NCBI GenBank assembly: GCA_017431395.1
Contig: JAFRLD010000207.1
Coordinates: 1 to 19,224, forward strand
DNA length: 19,224 bases
Reading direction: 5' to 3'
Source: Bacillota bacterium
Lineage (GTDB): Bacteria > Bacillota > Clostridia > Peptostreptococcales > Anaerovoracaceae
Position numbers and translations under genes: made by a program. Positions 1-6,958 of this stretch are shown piece after piece. The notes below the pieces were generated by a model, which was not told the origin of the DNA, searched no databases, and was given only the letters and a program-made list of their open reading frames with translations. How positions within the stretch are numbered: the stretch's first letter is position 1; every line of letters begins with the position of its first letter.

Positions 1-2964
1 GGCAGCGGATATTACGAATTTGACAGTACACAGAATTTTGCCAGCCTTTGCGCAGACGGCAGCTTCAAGGTGTACAAAGAGCTGGGCACGACCGATACAT
101 CCAATAAGAACTCTCTGAAGCATGGACAGTTCTTCCCGTATAACGATCTTGACCCATCGAAGTTTGCCAAGGTTAATCCGGAGAACCTCTATAACGCGGA
201 GGTGAAGGAACTGTCCGATAAGGATCCCAGAAAGCACGAGAAGATGTATCTCGTGCAGAAACCGGATTATTACTTCGGCGTGGAGATCGAAGCATCGTTC
301 GTCCAGACACCGAACGGCCATGACGCCTGGGGCCATGACATCATTTACGAGTTCACGGGCGATGACGATTTCTGGCTCTACGTAGACGGGGAGCTGGTCA
401 TCGATTTGGGCGGCATCCATAGCGCCCTTCCCGGCAGCGTCAATTATTGCACCGGGGAAGTGAAAGTGAATGGGACGAAGACCACGCTGAAGCAGCTCTT
501 CGAGTCAAACTACAGGACCCGCGGGCTCTCCGAGAATGAGATCAAGCAGAAGATCGACGAACTCTTCGTGAAAAATGCCAAGGGACAGTACATCTTCAAG
601 GATTACTCCACGCATACCATGAAGATCTTCTTCATGGAGCGGGGCGGCGGCGCGTCGAACCTGCATATGCGCTTCAATCTCTCCTCCGTGAAGTCCGGAC
701 AGATCCTGCTGAACAAGCAGCTCTCCGGCACGGATAAGAAAGACTATAAACTGGCGGAATACGCTTACCAGATCTGGTATCAGGCACACGATAAGAACGG
801 ACTTGCCAAGTGGCACCGTCTGAACGAAAAAACCGATACCGGCAGCAACATCAATGTGAGCTACCAGAACACGAACATACCGGCCAAGTATGCGAGCTCA
901 TTCACCCCGGCGGGCGGGCATACGGAATATAAGGATGTCTATTTCCTGACCGCAGGGCAGACCGTCGCGGTCTCCGTTCCGAAAGATGCGCTCCAGTATC
1001 GCATCGTGGAATGCGGCGTGAATACGCAGGTCTACGATAAGGTCAAGGCGAACGATGCCGCGATCGAACCCGAGACGACTCCGGATACAGGGCGTGCGAA
1101 CTTCGAAACCGCCCCGGCCAAGGTGTCAGAGAGACAGAGGGTCGTCTTTGACAACCACGTAAGCGATGCGGCGAAGAGGACTCTGACGATCAGCAAGAAG
1201 CTCTACGACCAGGACAATAAGCCGATCACGGATGATCCGACCGGTTTCAACTTCCGCCTGTATCTGGCAGGTGAAAACGATACGGATCTTGAAGTAGCGA
1301 GCCTGCAGGACTACTGCGTGAAAGACCCGAAGGGGAATTACTGCAAATGGGATGCGGAGGCACAGGAATTCAAGTCTCTGGGCAAGAGCGATTTCGCGAA
1401 GCTGACGGCCCGTGAGAAGCTCGATGCGACGTTCCAGACCTCCTTCAACGGTTCGATCTCCAAGATCCCGGCGGAGTATCGCGTCGAGGTGCGGGACCTG
1501 CTGGTCGGAACCAAGTTCAAGATCGAGGAGAGACCTTCCGAGATCCCGGCAGGATACAAGCTGATCGGATACGTTCGTGAAGGAAATTCCTACATCACAC
1601 AGGATGGTCAGGACAACATCGGAACGATCCGTGAGAATGAGTCGCCGGCCATTGAAGTCCACAACCGTCGCGGCTTCGGGCTGACGGTGAACAAAGCCTG
1701 GTCCGACGCAAGCTTCATGGAATCCCACGGAGATGTCTATTTCGGCATCTATGTGAATGGCAAGCTGCTGGATGGCTCTGTGCAAAGGCTGGCCCACCCC
1801 GCCAAAAAAGTCTATTACTACTTCGATGAGCTGCAAAGGGGCGCGACCCTTGCAGACTACGATATCCGTGAGGTGACCCTGGAAGGGGATCATACCGTGG
1901 ATGAAGATACAGGTATAGTAACTCCGGCTGAGGACTGCCAGATCACACCGATCGATGAAGGCGGCATCTTAAGGATCACGGCGAAAGCCAAGGAAGATGA
2001 GAAGCCAGGGATCTTCGACTATGCGGTATCCTATGCAGCAGGCAAGGTGGGCGGAGCAGCGCACAATGTCCGGTCGGATACAGTCACCAACTCGCGTCAC
2101 GGGATCCGTCTCGTGAAGCAGGACTGGAACGGTAATGGACTGGCCGGGGCCATGTTCCGGCTGACAGACTCCGCGGGCAGCCCGATTGGAGCCGGGACGT
2201 ATACCTCAGAGGAGGATGGCCTGATCACGATCGCCTATGTGAATGTAGGTACGGAGTATATCATTACCGAAAACAAGGCACCATCCAATGCTACGGGGCG
2301 CTACTGCGCAACGGATAAGCCGATGAAGTTTAAGCTTCGCAATGATGGCAGCGTGAAGATCACCGGGGATGGCGGCGGCTACTGCGTCGCAGTACAGGGA
2401 AGCGGCAGTGACATGCCTACCATCATCATCAAAAACAGACCGCTCACGCTGACTGCCGTGAAACAGGGGGTCCGCGGAGACGGCCATACGGAATTCCTTT
2501 CCGGCGTTCATTTCGCTCTGTATCGCGAGGTGACCGTGGACGGAGTCACCAGCATGGACTTCGCGCCGATCGCAGGGTTCGAGGACCTCGTCACGGATGG
2601 ACGGGGCGTGATCCCCGGGATCGATCAGATGCTGGAGCCGGGCGCATATTATATAAAAGAAAAGGCAGCTCCGGCCGGCTATGATAAGATGCCGGAGAAG
2701 GCGATCCGGTTTACGATCAGCCAGACCGGGCTCATCAGAGTGAACAACACGGGGACCGGAAGCTCTGAGCTGTCCTCGAGAGTGCTTGCGGATGGGACGA
2801 TGTCTTATACGCTCACCCTGTGGAACGGTCAGAAGACCCCCGCACCGACCGGCGTCGATCAGCGACATATGCCTTATGTGTGCATGTTCCTGCTGGCTCT
2901 GCTTCTTCTCAGCGTCATGCTGTTCGGCAGACATCAGAGGAAGGCATCAAAAGTTGTTAAATAA
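1..2964 (+). CDS. Fibro-slime/CnaB-repeat surface adhesin, 5' truncated
   Basis: The frame is open from base 1, so the start lies upstream; 987 residues are visible. Residues 1-230 resemble the fibro-slime (PA14-like) domain: DDDFWLYVDGELVIDLGG near 121-138 and a MKIFFMERGGGASNLHM stretch near 207-223. Four CnaB-type beta domains follow, each opening with an LTxxK-like strand and closing with a V/I-x-N strand: about 393-555, 559-697, 701-812 and 815-942. Lys and Asn at such places usually form intramolecular isopeptide bonds in this fold (family knowledge). The C-terminus carries PAPTGV (947-952), a hydrophobic helix (about 958-975) and a basic tail (GRHQRK...), the layout of a sortase substrate with a non-LPXTG motif. 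Expected role: wall-anchored adhesin or pilin tip. No sortase gene is visible; one may lie upstream. The exact ligand cannot be inferred. Confidence 0.85.
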   Translation, partial: GSGYYEFDSTQNFASLCADGSFKVYKELGTTDTSNKNSLKHGQFFPYNDLDPSKFAKVNPENLYNAEVKELSDKDPRKHEKMYLVQKPDYYFGVEIEASFVQTPNGHDAWGHDIIYEFTGDDDFWLYVDGELVIDLGGIHSALPGSVNYCTGEVKVNGTKTTLKQLFESNYRTRGLSENEIKQKIDELFVKNAKGQYIFKDYSTHTMKIFFMERGGGASNLHMRFNLSSVKSGQILLNKQLSGTDKKDYKLAEYAYQIWYQAHDKNGLAKWHRLNEKTDTGSNINVSYQNTNIPAKYASSFTPAGGHTEYKDVYFLTAGQTVAVSVPKDALQYRIVECGVNTQVYDKVKANDAAIEPETTPDTGRANFETAPAKVSERQRVVFDNHVSDAAKRTLTISKKLYDQDNKPITDDPTGFNFRLYLAGENDTDLEVASLQDYCVKDPKGNYCKWDAEAQEFKSLGKSDFAKLTAREKLDATFQTSFNGSISKIPAEYRVEVRDLLVGTKFKIEERPSEIPAGYKLIGYVREGNSYITQDGQDNIGTIRENESPAIEVHNRRGFGLTVNKAWSDASFMESHGDVYFGIYVNGKLLDGSVQRLAHPAKKVYYYFDELQRGATLADYDIREVTLEGDHTVDEDTGIVTPAEDCQITPIDEGGILRITAKAKEDEKPGIFDYAVSYAAGKVGGAAHNVRSDTVTNSRHGIRLVKQDWNGNGLAGAMFRLTDSAGSPIGAGTYTSEEDGLITIAYVNVGTEYIITENKAPSNATGRYCATDKPMKFKLRNDGSVKITGDGGGYCVAVQGSGSDMPTIIIKNRPLTLTAVKQGVRGDGHTEFLSGVHFALYREVTVDGVTSMDFAPIAGFEDLVTDGRGVIPGIDQMLEPGAYYIKEKAAPAGYDKMPEKAIRFTISQTGLIRVNNTGTGSSELSSRVLADGTMSYTLTLWNGQKTPAPTGVDQRHMPYVCMFLLALLLLSVMLFGRHQRKASKVVK

Positions 2965-2979
2965 ATAACAGGTTTTGTA

Positions 2980-3008
2980 TTTACATTGATACCTATTCGT
3001 CGTAAAAT
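2980..3008 (+). promoter_or_regulatory. Sigma-A-type promoter of the CoA-transferase gene
   Basis: TTTACA at 2980-2985, a 17-bp spacer and TAAAAT at 3003-3008. The predicted start is near 3015, giving a leader of about 35 nt with GGAGGT just before the ATG at 3049. The promoter starts 16 bp after the adhesin stop, so the CoA-transferase is probably transcribed separately. I see no terminator for the adhesin gene in the 84-bp gap. Confidence 0.6.
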
Positions 3009-3048
3009 AAGAATGATATGAAGTTCACAAGGGAACGGAGGTAAAGGT

Positions 3049-4407
3049 ATGTACAAAACCTCACAGCTGTACGAAAGGTACAGGGAAAAACTGATCACGG
3101 CGGAAGAAGCCGCCGAAATGGTCCATAATAACAGCAGGATCCACTTCGGATTGGGGTTAGGCACAGTTAAGGATATTGATAAAGCACTGGCGAAGAGGGC
3201 GGATGAACTCTGGAACGTAGAGATCATCAGTACCGTTGGTGTGAGGAGCACGCCGTTCGAGACCTATCTGGCTACGGACAGCAACGACCAGGTCCGGTTC
3301 TCCTCAGCACACTTCAGCTCCTTCGACCGGGAAATGAGCAAAAACGGCCGTTGCTGGTACATGCCGATGATGTTCAATGAACTTCCGGTCTACTGGCAGC
3401 ACAACAATGCCGGCGTAGATATTGCTTTCTTCCAGGTGGCACCGATGGATGAACACGGCAACTTCAACATCGGTCCGCAGGTCGCAGATATCTGGGGCGT
3501 CATCAAGAGCGCCAAAAAAGTCATCGTAGAGGTCAACGAGAACATGCCGATCGCCCACGGGCATCAGACACAGCTCAACCTCTATGGTATTGACTATGTT
3601 GTTGAGGGGTCGAACTCTCCGATGGATGAGCTGTTCAACAAGCCGCCAACGAAGGTCGATAAATATATCGCTGAATATGTCGTATCCCAGATCCAGTCAC
3701 ACAGCACGCTGCAGCTGGGGATCGGCGCCCTGCCGGGCTGCATAGGCTCCATGCTGGCGGATTCGGATGTGAGAAATATCAATGCGCACACCGAGATGTT
3801 CGTAGATGCTTATGTGGATCTGTTCGATGCAGGCAAGCTGACCGGAAACAAGCCGGTGGACAAGGGCAAAGCGGTCTACACCTTCGCCGGAGGAACCAAG
3901 AGACTCTACGATTTTATCGACGACAATCCGATCTGCTGCAGTGCGCCTGTCGACTATGTCAATAACATTGCGACCGTCGCTAAGATCGACAACTTTATCT
4001 CGGTCAACAGCTGCATCCAGGTCGACCTCTACGGGCAGGTCTGTTCTGAATCGGCCGGCGCCCAGCAAGTCAGCGGTACCGGCGGACAGCTGGACTTCGT
4101 CCTCGGAGCCTACGCGTCGAAGGGCGGCAAGAGCTTCCTCTGCACACCATCGACCAGAACCCTGAAGGACGGCAGCCGGGAATCCCTGATCAAGCCGATG
4201 CTGACCGAAGGAAGCATCGTCACGACACCGAGAACGGCGACCAACTTCGTCGTTACCGAGTATGGCATCGCTAACCTTAAGGGCAAGAACACCTGGGAGA
4301 GGGCAGAGCTCCTGATCAACATCGCGCATCCGGATTTCCGTCAGGAACTCATCGAAGCAGCTGAGAGAATGGGTATCTGGAAGAACACCAGTAAGATCAG
4401 CCTGTAA
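3049..4407 (+). CDS. Butyryl-CoA:acetate-type CoA-transferase (acetyl-CoA hydrolase/transferase family)
   Basis: The 452-residue length fits the family (about 440-460). The enzyme moves CoA between acyl-CoA and acetate through a glutamyl-CoA thioester. The likely catalytic Glu is E249 in NAHTEMF. The C-terminal domain has SGTGGQLDFVLGAYASKGGK (G345, Q347, D349) and VVTEYGIANLKGKNTWERA, both typical of the clostridial butyryl-CoA:acetate and 4-hydroxybutyrate CoA-transferase group. The ATG is preceded by GGAGGT. It stands alone with its own promoter and terminator. Likely physiological role: last step of butyrate (or another short-chain acid) formation in the cytosol. The preferred acyl group cannot be decided from motifs, so 4-hydroxybutyrate, propionate or crotonate specificity remains possible. 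Confidence 0.85.
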   Translation: MYKTSQLYERYREKLITAEEAAEMVHNNSRIHFGLGLGTVKDIDKALAKRADELWNVEIISTVGVRSTPFETYLATDSNDQVRFSSAHFSSFDREMSKNGRCWYMPMMFNELPVYWQHNNAGVDIAFFQVAPMDEHGNFNIGPQVADIWGVIKSAKKVIVEVNENMPIAHGHQTQLNLYGIDYVVEGSNSPMDELFNKPPTKVDKYIAEYVVSQIQSHSTLQLGIGALPGCIGSMLADSDVRNINAHTEMFVDAYVDLFDAGKLTGNKPVDKGKAVYTFAGGTKRLYDFIDDNPICCSAPVDYVNNIATVAKIDNFISVNSCIQVDLYGQVCSESAGAQQVSGTGGQLDFVLGAYASKGGKSFLCTPSTRTLKDGSRESLIKPMLTEGSIVTTPRTATNFVVTEYGIANLKGKNTWERAELLINIAHPDFRQELIEAAERMGIWKNTSKISL

Positions 4408-4417
4408 TGTAGATCAT

Positions 4418-4458
4418 GAGAGGCATATCGCATTCGTGTGATATGTCTCTTTTTTTTT
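4418..4458 (+). terminator. Rho-independent terminator after the CoA-transferase
   Basis: A stem of about 14 bp (GAGAGGCATATCGCA at 4418-4432 against TGTGATATGTCTC from 4437, with G-U pairs) closes on a TTCG loop and is followed by eight T at 4451-4458. It starts 10 bp after the stop codon. Confidence 0.85.
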
Positions 4459-4836
4459 GCGGGGGAGAATCTGTGTTGGATGCGGAGTTCCATGGACGCA
4501 ATGTGTTTCGTGCGAAAACGACCATTCGCGATTCGCCTTACGGAGAGCGACCCGGATCGCGAATTCGCCGTTTTTCAGGGTCAAGCTGGAGTACGCCACG
4601 GTCGGTCCAGCCTTTGCATGGAGAAAGCATTCGCGATTCAACCCCTCGTGAGCCGTGATAATCGCGAAGCGTCGTTTACTTATCATTCTCCGAATGTGCT
4701 CTCAGCCTCAGCGAGAAGGTGTTTTCGCGATTTGGCCCTCCTATAGAAGCACTTATCGCGAAGTGTCGTTTTTCGACATTGCTCGGCTGGCGGACCAGCG
4801 GACGACCCGGGCAACCAGAAGCGATAGGTGGACCTC
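4459..4836. other. Geneless stretch with repeated TCGCGA hairpin units
   Basis: I find no convincing gene here. The overlapping open frames on both strands look like nothing known, lack good ribosome binding sites and read through the repeats and the terminator. The stretch holds three related inverted-repeat units (about 4516-4773) and one copy of the 15-mer GGTCCAGCCTTTGCA at 4604-4618. It lies between terminators of the two flanking genes (4418-4458 and 4837-4868), so it is predicted to be largely untranscribed. Confidence 0.6.
4516..4773. repeat. Three inverted-repeat units, each with two TCGCGA sites 31 bp apart
   Basis: TCGCGA occurs at 4526, 4557, 4631, 4662, 4725 and 4756. Within each of the three pairs the spacing is exactly 31 bp; between pair starts it is 105 and 94 bp. 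The outer flanks are related as inverted repeats: AAACGACCATTCGCGATT at 4516-4533 matches the reverse complement of 4660-4677 (two mismatches) and of 4754-4771 (three mismatches). Each unit of about 60 bp could fold as a hairpin or bind a protein dimer. Function unknown. Confidence 0.7.
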
Positions 4837-4868
4837 AATTAAAAAACTGCCACACTTAGTGCGGCAGT
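4837..4868 (-). terminator. Rho-independent terminator of the ROK kinase gene
   Basis: Arms ACTGCCACAC (4846-4855) and GTGCGGCAGT (4859-4868) pair over 10 bp with one wobble. On the minus strand the hairpin is followed by a run of U from the A-tract ending at 4846. It starts 10 bp past the kinase stop codon. Confidence 0.85.
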
Positions 4869-4877
4869 CCCATGCCT

Positions 4878-5960
4878 TTATCTTAACAGCGGTGCCAAAG
4901 GCCCGAGCAGGCCGGCGTCATTGCCGAGGCTGGCAAGGCGAAAATCCGTTTCGCGGGACGCATGGAATACTTGCCGGCGGTAGGCTTCCCGGATCCCATC
5001 CAGCAGATAGTCTCCGGCGGCGGCCACGCCGCCTCCGATGATGAACAGCTCCGGATCGACGACGGATGCAATGGATGCGAGTCCCTGTCCCAGCGTATCA
5101 AAGAAGAATCCGGTGATACGTTCGGCGAGGGGATCCCCAGCCTTGGCGGCATCGAAAAGATCCTTCGCCTGAGGTTCCGCGACATCACGCAGAACAGATT
5201 CCGTATCGAATGCTTTCAATGCAGCGCGGGTGATCCGTGCGATGCCGGAGGCCGATGCGTAGTGTTCCAGGTCGGAACACATCGGGACGGACGGATCTTT
5301 CCCATGGATCATCTGAAGGAAATCCGTGTCCGGGCGGACCGGCATATGTCCGACTTCACCGGCAGCCCCGAACGCGCCCGTAACGATCTCTCCTCCGGAG
5401 ATGATGCCTCCGCCGATCCCGGTCCCAAGGGTGATCATGACAGCGCTGCTGACTGCGCGCGCGGTCGAACCCGAGCCCGCGTCAGAACCCGCACCCGAAC
5501 CTGTGTCCATATCCGCATCCGCACCATCGACCTCTGAGCCGAAGTAGAGCTCTCCCAGAGCCGCCGCGTTCGCATCATTGCAGACATAGATGTTCTCGAT
5601 CCCGGTCAGTGACTGAAGCTCCGCATCCGGATAGTAGATCTTCCCGCGCCAGCCAAGATTCACGCAGCCTACAACGGGAAACCCCTGCTCTGTTTTCGAC
5701 AGGACGGGCCCCGGAACACCCATACCTGCGCCACGGATCTGATCCAGTGGGACATCGGCTTCGTCTGCAAGTTTTTTTATCGCATCCGCTATGTCCGGCA
5801 GGATGTTCACGCCGCTGTCTTCCGTTCTTGTGGGGATCACTGTGCGGCGGATCAGTTCGAGAGAAGTCTCTCCGCCTGTGCGGAACAATGCCAGCTTGAC
5901 GGTCGTTCCGCCCACATCGATACCGAGCCAGTTCGCTTTATCATTTGTTTTCATGCTCAT
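4878..5960 (-). CDS. ROK-family sugar kinase (glucokinase-like), zinc cluster missing
   Basis: Predicted cytosolic ATP-dependent kinase of glucose or another hexose or amino sugar. Seen: phosphate-binding LGIDVGGTTVK near residues 12-22, NDANAAALGE with the likely catalytic Asp at 129, and LGTGIGGGIISGG near 178-190. I chose the ATG at 5960 (MSMKTND), 8 nt after GAGG; an in-frame GTG at 5969 is too close to that site. At 360 residues it is longer than usual (about 310-320), because a Gly/Ser/Asp/Ala-rich insert sits at about 144-171. The ROK zinc motif CxCGxxGCxE is replaced: after GHMPV (H205) comes a different loop with one Cys (C228) before DLEHYASASGI. It is a single gene with its own promoter and terminator. 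Substrate not assignable. Confidence 0.85.
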   Translation of the reverse strand: MSMKTNDKANWLGIDVGGTTVKLALFRTGGETSLELIRRTVIPTRTEDSGVNILPDIADAIKKLADEADVPLDQIRGAGMGVPGPVLSKTEQGFPVVGCVNLGWRGKIYYPDAELQSLTGIENIYVCNDANAAALGELYFGSEVDGADADMDTGSGAGSDAGSGSTARAVSSAVMITLGTGIGGGIISGGEIVTGAFGAAGEVGHMPVRPDTDFLQMIHGKDPSVPMCSDLEHYASASGIARITRAALKAFDTESVLRDVAEPQAKDLFDAAKAGDPLAERITGFFFDTLGQGLASIASVVDPELFIIGGGVAAAGDYLLDGIREAYRRQVFHASRETDFRLASLGNDAGLLGPLAPLLR

Positions 5961-5986
5961 AAGACACACCTCGCTTCAGATAAGTT

Positions 5987-6015
5987 ATTGTATCATAGCT
6001 GTATGTGTCCCACAA
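5987..6015 (-). promoter_or_regulatory. Promoter of the ROK kinase gene
   Basis: On the minus strand, TTGTGG (6010-6015), a 17-bp spacer and TACAAT (5987-5992). It lies back to back with the cobO promoter, with only 9 bp between the two -35 boxes. Confidence 0.5.
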
Positions 6016-6024
6016 GAAACCGAT

Positions 6025-6052
6025 TTGACATCGTATGAAGATGCGATATACT
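6025..6052 (+). promoter_or_regulatory. Promoter of the cobO operon
   Basis: TTGACA (6025-6030), a 16-bp spacer and TATACT (6047-6052), close to consensus. The predicted transcript begins near 6059, leaving a leader of only about 18 nt before the cobO ATG. That is too short for a cobalamin riboswitch. Confidence 0.65.
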
Positions 6053-6076
6053 TAAAACGAGAGGAGTCTGCATCCG

Positions 6077-6637
6077 ATGAAAAAAACAGACAGGAACATC
6101 ATCATCAACCCGATGACAAGAGGATATATACAGATCTATACCGGCGACGGCAAAGGCAAGACGACGGCGGCACTGGGGCTTGCCATGCGAGCGGTCGGGG
6201 CAGGGCTTAAGGTCTACATCGGCCAGTTCGTCAAGGAGATGGAGTACAGTGAGATCGGCGTGATCCGGGAGCAGCTTCCGAAGATCACGGTGGAACTGTT
6301 CGGAAATGAAGCAGGGTGTATCATCGACCGGGAGCCGTCCGAAGAGGACATCCGGTCCGCGCAGCAGGGTCTTGCCCGTGCAAAGGCTGTGCTGACCGGC
6401 GGTGAATTTGACCTGGTGATCCTCGACGAGCTGACGATCCCGATCGCGTTTGGCCTGATCACTACGGAAGCGGTGCTGGACCTTGTGAAGGATAAACCCG
6501 AAAACGTCGAACTGGTGATCACAGGCCGGAACGCACCGCAGGAACTGATCGAAGCGGCGGATCTGGTCACGGAAATGAAGGAGATCAAGCATTACTACCA
6601 GGAGGGCGTTCTGTCCCGGCGCGGCATCGAATGCTGA
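6077..6637 (+). CDS. cobO: Cob(I)yrinic acid a,c-diamide adenosyltransferase (CobA/CobO/BtuR type)
   Basis: Transfers the 5'-deoxyadenosyl group of ATP to cobalt(I) corrinoids, making or repairing adenosylcobalamin. The 186-residue protein has the family P-loop GDGKGKTT at residues 23-30, the LGLAMRAVGAGLKV stretch after it, the acidic strand FDLVILDEL and the C-terminal VITGRNAPQELIEAADLVTEM signature. An AGGAG sits about 10 nt before the ATG. It is first in an apparent operon with the HesB-like and SPFH genes (gaps of 13 and 35 bp). No other corrinoid genes are nearby, so salvage of imported corrinoid is as likely as synthesis. The in-frame ATG at 6113 lacks a ribosome site. Confidence 0.92.
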   Translation: MKKTDRNIIINPMTRGYIQIYTGDGKGKTTAALGLAMRAVGAGLKVYIGQFVKEMEYSEIGVIREQLPKITVELFGNEAGCIIDREPSEEDIRSAQQGLARAKAVLTGGEFDLVILDELTIPIAFGLITTEAVLDLVKDKPENVELVITGRNAPQELIEAADLVTEMKEIKHYYQEGVLSRRGIEC

Positions 6638-6650
6638 TGGAGGAGGATCC

Positions 6651-6923
6651 ATGGCAAGATTTGATATCAAACTGACGGAAGAAGCGAAAGCGGCGGCGGA
6701 GGCGCTGGCGGCCGAGGGCAAAGACCTGCGGTTCGCAGTCACCAGAAGCGGTTGCTGCAGCATAGCCGTTTCGATCTATCCGGATGCGGAACGGATGGGA
6801 GATCATGTGATGGAGGTGGACGGGATCCACATCCTGAGCCGGGACGAATACCCGGAGCTGCAGTGGAGCGGCACTATAGATTACAAAGCGAAGGGCCTGC
6901 ACAAAGGGTTCTCGTGGAAATAA
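6651..6923 (+). CDS. HesB/IscA-like small protein with CC motif
   Basis: 90 residues, AGGAGG before the ATG, 13 bp after cobO. The pattern follows the HesB/IscA fold: IKLTEEAKAAAEAL at the start, RFAVTRSGCCSIAV (C35, C36) where A-type Fe-S carriers have GCSG, a VDGIHIL strand, then GTIDYKAKGLHKGFSW. The C-terminal CxC of true IscA is absent, so classical Fe-S carrier function is doubtful. From family knowledge, Clostridia have HesB-like proteins with a CU (selenocysteine) or CC motif; this resembles the all-cysteine version. A redox or metal role is inferred; the substrate is unknown. Confidence 0.65.
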   Translation: MARFDIKLTEEAKAAAEALAAEGKDLRFAVTRSGCCSIAVSIYPDAERMGDHVMEVDGIHILSRDEYPELQWSGTIDYKAKGLHKGFSWK

Positions 6924-6958
6924 GCAGAGAAAAACAGGCAGTGAAAGGAGCTGGAATA

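Noticed and set aside
4526..4761. CRISPR-like array from regularly spaced TCGCGA
   Set aside because: The shared unit is only 6 bp plus loose flanks, spacing alternates (31 and 63-74 bp), and no cas genes are present.
4416..5041. Several overlapping plus-strand open frames in and beyond the TCGCGA region
   Set aside because: They read through a terminator, repeats and into the antisense of the ROK gene, share no protein features and have no good ribosome sites.
5970..6076. Cobalamin riboswitch before cobO
   Set aside because: The predicted leader is about 18 nt, far too short, and no B12-box-like sequence is seen.
6752..6958. Longer start for the SPFH gene at 6752
   Set aside because: It would overlap the CC-motif gene entirely, and the extra segment has no SPFH similarity; AAAGGAG supports the ATG at 6959.
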